A stretch of 50,656 nucleotides of DNA. Origin: Nitrosomonas sp. Nm33 (lineage in GTDB: Bacteria > Pseudomonadota > Gammaproteobacteria > Burkholderiales > Nitrosomonadaceae). The translations under genes and the position numbers were made by a program. Below, piece after piece: positions 45,517 to 50,656 of this stretch (its first letter is position 1; each line of letters begins with the position of its first letter). The notes beneath the pieces were generated by a model. It saw only the letters and a program-made list of their open reading frames with translations. It did no database searches and was not told the origin of the DNA. The DNA is taken from positions 1 through 50,656 of the forward strand of contig NZ_FNPJ01000015.1 of NCBI RefSeq assembly GCF_900107265.1, read 5' to 3'.

Positions 45517-47790
45517 TTAGTACTGCTCGCTTGTTTGTGCATAGCCTGGAATACCCTGCCGTAGTACCCGTAATGGATTATTCCCTATTCGCATCAGGCC
45601 ATTTAATTCGAGTTGGACAAAAAATGCCGTAGAAGTTCTCTCCGTTGAGGCAACAAACCGGTTTAGCACCATACGTAACGTCCAGCAACATGCATTGTAT
45701 TCTATTCCTACCAGTCCAGCTAAAAGCTTATCATCCTTCAACGAGTAGTTGACGCTTGCCATCCCCTGCCAGTTTTTCAGGAATGGCCATTGAGTTGATG
45801 CATCGACTTGCTCCAGACCCGCCCCTGGTACTGGAAATAATAAACTGCTGCTCTGTATCGCTCCTGGGACCCCTCGAGTATAGCGATAGCCTAGATTGAT
45901 TATTTTTCCAGGCTCTGGGTGATAGCTCACGCCGGTACGAATTTTTTCTGTGCGAAATTCACTTTCATCGAGCTGAACACTGGTGTCAGTCGTAATCACC
46001 GGTGTAATTCTTCCTGAAATAGCTGCAATAAAATCTGATTTATTACTTGTTGTTTGTTGCGTACTGAGTACTACGTCGCGTTCATGAAAACGTACTCGCT
46101 GACCTACCGCAAGCCGCAATCGCTCATTACCAGTTGAGGATTCTATTAGACGTGAGGTCAATGCCAATGTAATCTCATTGGCATCATTGATCCGGTCATG
46201 ACCGCTGAACCGGTTTTCAGTAAAAATCTGCGCAAAACTGAAATCCATCTCCGCCGATTCAAAATTGGGGAAGATACGGTCATCCTGATTGCGAAATGGG
46301 ACATAGAGGTAATAAATGCGTGGCTCGAGCGTTTGCACAAAATTCTCATTTCTGAATTTGGTATCCCGCTCAAATACCACCCCGGAATCGAGGCTGAATA
46401 GCGGTACAGTACGAACAAGATTGGTACCTGCATTGTCACTTACAGGCTCATTTAAATCGTAACGAGTGTGATGCAAACTCACTTTGGGTTTGACATAACC
46501 AGATGCCGTTTGCAAAGGCATGCTAACACTGGGAAAAAGTACTAAGCGCTGCCCATCGGCCAGGTTTATTCGTTGCCCATTGGGTAAGCGTTGGGCTTCG
46601 AAAAAAAAGTTCGTCCAGATACTCGTAAAATCAAAATCCAATCCATAAACATCACGTTGTGATGCTGTCAAGGTGAACTGAGGCAAACGCTTGTAGGGCG
46701 GGGTAATGATGTTTCCAGGGTCTTGAAGCGTTTGGAAGCTCTGAACAAGCGCGTTAAAGCTTATCACATTATTAAGGCCAAGACTAGTAGTATATGTAGT
46801 AGTCGCCTGCTGTAAAAGGTTGGTTCTGGAAGTGAGGTTTATGTTAGTGCCGAGATCACGAAAAAAATCACGATCAGAAACGAGACTATAGTCGACATTA
46901 CCCGACCAGCCACTACCCAGATATTGAGCATGTTTCAAGAAAACACCATAACGAGTTTTATTGGTGATCAGATCATCAGGCAATATATCGAGAAGCGCCT
47001 GCCCTCCCAGCGTTTCACCCATATAGCGAAACTCATTTTCGAACATTATGCCGCGCTTACTCATAGCACGTGGCGAAATCGTTGCATCGTAATTAGGCGC
47101 GATGTTCCAGTAAAAAGGCAAGGAAACTTCCGCACCGCTTCGCGCCGTATTACCCATAACGGGTGCAAGAAAGCCTGTTTTTCGTTTGCCACTAAAGGAA
47201 AAATTCATCCACGGCAAATAAAGAAAGGGGACATCCTTGAATGCAACACTGACATGGCGTGCAGTACCTATTTCTTTCTCTTGATCAATTTCCAAATCTT
47301 CCGCTCGGATGAACCAATCATTGTTTTCGATTGGGCAAGTGGTATAACTACCCTTTTTTAGCCGGTAATGATCTTCTCCTTCAAACAAAAATAAACTCCC
47401 GTTCCCACGCCCGCCTCCTTCTTTTAAATAATAACTCGGCTGACTCATCTCTCCAATTAAGCTTTCAAGATTCAGCCTGAGATTAATTCCTTCCAGTACA
47501 TCGTTCTCTCGTTCAAGCCGTACTTTACTTTCAACCACCGTATCTTTTGTAGCAGGAAAATATTTCATATGCTCGGCTGAGATAACTTGATCGCCGCGCT
47601 GCAATTTAGCCTTTCCTATGGCTTCTATTTCTTGACGAGGGTAACCTTTCATTAGGTCAGCTTCGATAAATACCGGTAGATTCTTTTTTGAGTCATCCAA
47701 CTGTTCGGCTGCAATCACGACAGATGAACTGAGTACAATGAAAGAAACGAGAATTTGAATAAAATAATTGTTCATTACACGTGTAGTCAC
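45517..47790 (-). CDS. lptD: LPS-assembly protein LptD
   Basis: 757 aa with a GTG start at 47790; an ATG 15 bp in (MNNYFIQILVSFIVLSS) is a possible alternative. Signal peptide, then an OstA/LptA-like N-domain (VFIEADLMKGYPRQEIEAIG) and a large beta-barrel. The cysteines include one in YTTCPIENND and two in NACCWTLRM, which correspond to those that form the structural disulphides in LptD. Inserts lipopolysaccharide in the outer leaflet with LptE. Heads the operon with surA. Confidence 0.96.
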   Translation of the reverse strand: MTTRVMNNYFIQILVSFIVLSSSVVIAAEQLDDSKKNLPVFIEADLMKGYPRQEIEAIGKAKLQRGDQVISAEHMKYFPATKDTVVESKVRLERENDVLEGINLRLNLESLIGEMSQPSYYLKEGGGRGNGSLFLFEGEDHYRLKKGSYTTCPIENNDWFIRAEDLEIDQEKEIGTARHVSVAFKDVPFLYLPWMNFSFSGKRKTGFLAPVMGNTARSGAEVSLPFYWNIAPNYDATISPRAMSKRGIMFENEFRYMGETLGGQALLDILPDDLITNKTRYGVFLKHAQYLGSGWSGNVDYSLVSDRDFFRDLGTNINLTSRTNLLQQATTTYTTSLGLNNVISFNALVQSFQTLQDPGNIITPPYKRLPQFTLTASQRDVYGLDFDFTSIWTNFFFEAQRLPNGQRINLADGQRLVLFPSVSMPLQTASGYVKPKVSLHHTRYDLNEPVSDNAGTNLVRTVPLFSLDSGVVFERDTKFRNENFVQTLEPRIYYLYVPFRNQDDRIFPNFESAEMDFSFAQIFTENRFSGHDRINDANEITLALTSRLIESSTGNERLRLAVGQRVRFHERDVVLSTQQTTSNKSDFIAAISGRITPVITTDTSVQLDESEFRTEKIRTGVSYHPEPGKIINLGYRYTRGVPGAIQSSSLLFPVPGAGLEQVDASTQWPFLKNWQGMASVNYSLKDDKLLAGLVGIEYNACCWTLRMVLNRFVASTERTSTAFFVQLELNGLMRIGNNPLRVLRQGIPGYAQTSEQY

Positions 47791-47969
47791 CCTGAAAATC
47801 TTTTTTCAGGCGATGCTTGCTATAGTCAGGTTTTCAGCCTATCCACATCATGGGGATGATATAAAGGTGAGATTAAGATTATCATTTCACATCATGAGCA
47901 TTAAGTGAAAGTTCTCAATTTGGTTTCATCAAGTAAAAGAGTATTATTTTAGCTGACAAAATTTTTTTC

Positions 47970-49925
47970 ATGTCCGATCTTGCTACTATTTTTTCTGAGA
48001 ATGGCCTGCTATCCCATACCATACCAGGATACCGGGTTCGTACTCAGCAATTGCAAATGGCGCAAGCCATTGAAAATACGATTGAACATCATGGTGTGCT
48101 GGTAGCAGAAGCCGGTACCGGTACCGGAAAAACATTTGCTTATCTGGTACCCGCCTTATTGATGGGCGGCAAAGTGATCATCTCCACCGGCACTAAAACA
48201 TTGCAAGATCAACTGTTTAATCGGGATATTCCTACTGTTCGTGCAGCACTGAAAGTCCCTGTCACTGTTGCGCTGCTGAAAGGTCGAGCTAATTATATCT
48301 GCCATTACCATCTGGAAAGAACATTACAATCTGATCACCTTAGTTTCGCATCACGTGAGGAAGTCAAATATCTAGGACTGATCGAACGCTATGCCAAGAC
48401 GAGCCATCATGGTGATAAAAGCGGGCTCAGCAAAGTTCCAGAGAATGCGGCCATATGGCAGCATGTGACTTCCACACGAGATAACTGCCTCGGTTCAGAA
48501 TGTCCGAGTTACAAGCAATGCTTTGTTATGGAAGCACGCAAACGCGCGCTCTCAGCTGATATTGTCGTGGTCAATCATCATTTGTTCTTTGCTGATGTGA
48601 TGTTGCGCGATGAAGGGCTATCAGAGCTATTACCTGCCTGCAATACGGTCATCTTTGATGAAGCACATCAATTACCAGAAGTTGCCAGTCTATTTTTTGG
48701 TGAATCGGTCAGTACCAGTCAATTGTTGGAGCTTGCGCGAGACACCGAAATTGAGGCCTTGCTCAATGCCAAAGACTTTACTCCTCTCCCTGAAGCAGTG
48801 GTTGCCATGGAAAAGGCAACCCGTGATTTACGTTTAGCCATAGCTGGAGAAAACACACGCCTGCCGTCTGCTGCAGTGATGCAAAATACTGACTTCAAGG
48901 ATACGCTCGCTATTCTACAGGAAAAACTCACGCTACTTGTCAGTTTGCTTGAGAATCAAGGAGTTCGCTCACAAGGGTTAGAAAACTGTTGGCGCCGGGC
49001 TGCTGCTATTCTTGCCAGTATCAAACGCTGGTGCGAGCAGATTGAAAACGAAGGCTATGTCCGCTGGGTGGAAACGTTCAATCATGCCTTGCAGCTCAAT
49101 GCTACACCATTGTCTATCGCTGAAATATTCAATAAACAATTAAACGCTTCGCCACGTGCGTGGATATTTACTTCGGCAACTTTGGCAGTCAAAAATGATT
49201 TTTCCCATTACCATCAGGCGATGGGGTTAGCAACGGCTCAGTCAATCTGCTGGAGCAGTCCATTTAATTTTTCGAATCAGGCTCTGCTCTATGTTCCTGT
49301 TCAACTCCCTAATCCCAATGACCGCAACTATACCGAATGCGTCGTCAAGGCTGCATTGCCAGTACTGCGAGCAAGTCGTGGTCGTGCCTTCTTTTTATGT
49401 ACCAGCTTGCGCGCGATGCAGCAGGTTTATGAGTTATTACAGGCAACATTCGAGTGGGAGCAGCTTGATTTTCCGCTATTGCTGCAAGGCCAGGGATCAC
49501 GCACCACGATGTTAAACCGCTTCCGTGAGTTAGGAAATGCCATTCTCATCGGCAGTCAATCTTTCTGGGAAGGGGTCGATGTACGGGGTGAAGCGCTCTC
49601 AGTGGTGATCATCGACAAGTTACCATTTGCCTCACCGGACGATCCGGTACTCTCAGCACGCATCGAAAAAATCAATAAAGAAGGTCGCAATGCCTTTATG
49701 GAATATCAACTGCCTCGCGCCGTCATCAACTTGAAACAAGGTGCCGGACGCCTCATTCGGGATGAGAATGATCGCGGTGTATTGATGATCTGTGACCCAC
49801 GTCTGATCACTCAATCCTATGGCAAGCGCATCTGGCAGAGCCTGCCACCCATGAAACGTACCCGCAATTTAGCTGACGTAGAAACTTTTTTTGCTGAAAA
49901 GACTGCTCAGGGGAATCCTGAGTAA
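47970..49925 (+). CDS. DinG/YoaA-family ATP-dependent DNA helicase
   Basis: 651 aa superfamily-2 (XPD-like) helicase. Walker A LVAEAGTGTGKTFAYLVP near residue 55, four cysteines of a [4Fe-4S] cluster in YICHYH, RDNCLGSECPSYKQC, DEAH box VIFDEAHQLPEVA, and C-terminal motifs ILIGSQSFWEGVDVRGEAL and KQGAGRLIRDENDRG. Unwinds DNA with 5'-3' polarity during repair. Divergent from lptD. DinG and YoaA cannot be told apart from sequence alone. Confidence 0.9.
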   Translation: MSDLATIFSENGLLSHTIPGYRVRTQQLQMAQAIENTIEHHGVLVAEAGTGTGKTFAYLVPALLMGGKVIISTGTKTLQDQLFNRDIPTVRAALKVPVTVALLKGRANYICHYHLERTLQSDHLSFASREEVKYLGLIERYAKTSHHGDKSGLSKVPENAAIWQHVTSTRDNCLGSECPSYKQCFVMEARKRALSADIVVVNHHLFFADVMLRDEGLSELLPACNTVIFDEAHQLPEVASLFFGESVSTSQLLELARDTEIEALLNAKDFTPLPEAVVAMEKATRDLRLAIAGENTRLPSAAVMQNTDFKDTLAILQEKLTLLVSLLENQGVRSQGLENCWRRAAAILASIKRWCEQIENEGYVRWVETFNHALQLNATPLSIAEIFNKQLNASPRAWIFTSATLAVKNDFSHYHQAMGLATAQSICWSSPFNFSNQALLYVPVQLPNPNDRNYTECVVKAALPVLRASRGRAFFLCTSLRAMQQVYELLQATFEWEQLDFPLLLQGQGSRTTMLNRFRELGNAILIGSQSFWEGVDVRGEALSVVIIDKLPFASPDDPVLSARIEKINKEGRNAFMEYQLPRAVINLKQGAGRLIRDENDRGVLMICDPRLITQSYGKRIWQSLPPMKRTRNLADVETFFAEKTAQGNPE

Positions 49926-49999
49926 GTCGCCGAGCAGGATGAAGTGCAAGACAGGCGAAGTGCTAAGAATTTAGTGTGAACCAGCAACACCGTTTACAC

Positions 50000-50512
50000 T
50001 CAGTTTGTCGAAGTATGAACAGACTCTAGTCTAGCACTCAATAAGCGCGCTAACCCCTCTGCACCTTGCCGCATTACCTGGTGATGATTCCATCTAAACA
50101 AAGGCCGCGCAAGCGGGGCTATGAGATTCATCCACAACTTATTAATACGCACCTGCCACTCATAGCACACTACAGTCACACCATTTTCATGAAAAAAATT
50201 CCACCGTCCAATTCCCATTACTTCACCGCTGACCTGTCCCTCTATTAACGCAAACGGCACAACGTGCGTTATGAGCATATCGAAAGTAAGCCGATAAGGA
50301 ATTCGCCCTCTCCAGATAAAACGATGCATACTCCCTACCCCATTCGCATCGCCAATAACAAGTTTTTCCACTTTTTTACAGCCCCGCCACCATGTAGGCC
50401 AATCAAGGCAATGGGTAATAGCGTCGCACACCTCAGCTAAAGGAGCACTGATACGCCATTCCGTGACAAATTGGAATTCTGTCACGATTACTTTATTGAT
50501 CGAAAAAAACAA
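50000..50512 (-). CDS. SRPBCC-family protein (polyketide cyclase/dehydrase-like)
   Basis: 170 aa. START/SRPBCC helix-grip fold: TEWRISAPLAEVCDAITHCL at the N-terminus and DWPTWWRGCKKVEKLVIG, then beta strands with SMHRFIWRGRIPYRLTFDML, and a C-terminal helix. Binds a hydrophobic ligand of unknown kind. Start ATG at 50512; a later ATG is possible. Convergent with the DinG-type helicase. No operon partner within the window. Confidence 0.75.
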   Translation of the reverse strand: MFFSINKVIVTEFQFVTEWRISAPLAEVCDAITHCLDWPTWWRGCKKVEKLVIGDANGVGSMHRFIWRGRIPYRLTFDMLITHVVPFALIEGQVSGEVMGIGRWNFFHENGVTVVCYEWQVRINKLWMNLIAPLARPLFRWNHHQVMRQGAEGLARLLSARLESVHTSTN

Positions 50513-50656
50513 AGAAAAATTTTAGACTTAACTGATATTTCGTCATCTTATTCCATTTCTAACGTGAGTTCGACATAAGAATCACAACCCTACAAGTGGA
50601 AGAGCTTGAGTGAATCTGATATTAAGTGAAGGTTTCTTCTCGCGGAACGTGTAAGC

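Noticed and set aside
1..50656. CRISPR arrays, rRNA operons, phage structural genes and toxin-antitoxin pairs
   Set aside because: I looked for spaced repeats, rRNA landmarks and typical small gene pairs and found none.

Overview
The window looks like chromosome of an ammonia-oxidising betaproteobacterium of the Nitrosomonas type. The main reason is a form I RuBisCO operon in the order cbbL-cbbS-cbbQ-cbbO-cbbN with a divergent LysR gene (cbbR), an arrangement I recall from Nitrosomonas europaea. The housekeeping blocks (lptD-surA-pdxA-rsmA, rpsF-priB-rpsR-rplI-dnaB, ubiJ-ubiB) fit a betaproteobacterium. The organism is inferred from gene content; no 16S gene is present.

Layout. 1-2400 is a graveyard of mobile DNA beside a tRNA-Ser(GCU) gene: an IS630 transposase running off the left edge, an IS91 fragment, a decayed IS481 element with both inverted repeats, a 250-bp MITE, and a decayed P4-type integrase carrying a 49-bp perfect palindrome with an 8-bp target duplication. 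2466-8860 holds lysC, a possible MatP-like protein, ubiJ-ubiB, a thioredoxin-like ferredoxin, an alpha/beta hydrolase and cbbR. 9074-14565 is the cbb operon, with a terminator-like hairpin between cbbS and cbbQ. 14628-16892 holds a hypothetical gene and an Atm1-type ABC exporter.

16893-24340 is an accessory region: a SulP-like transporter remnant, an intact carbonic-anhydrase-like gene, a 35-codon membrane-protein ORF, several decayed transposases (one split by a second copy of the MITE), and an intact sbtA-sbtB pair for sodium-dependent bicarbonate uptake with its P-II-like regulator. With RuBisCO nearby, this reads as an inorganic-carbon acquisition locus without carboxysome genes in view, assembled or broken up by insertion sequences.

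24347-50656 is mostly conserved chromosome: a two-component system, hemE, the S6 operon, rplI, dnaB, comM, ubiK, amgK-murU, a small lipoprotein followed by a decayed IS481-type transposase, a SpoU/TrmH methyltransferase, alkA-ogt, aroC, hemF, rsmA-pdxA-surA-lptD, a DinG-family helicase and an SRPBCC protein. UbiJ, UbiB and UbiK together cover accessory functions of ubiquinone synthesis, hemE and hemF two haem steps, and amgK-murU peptidoglycan recycling.
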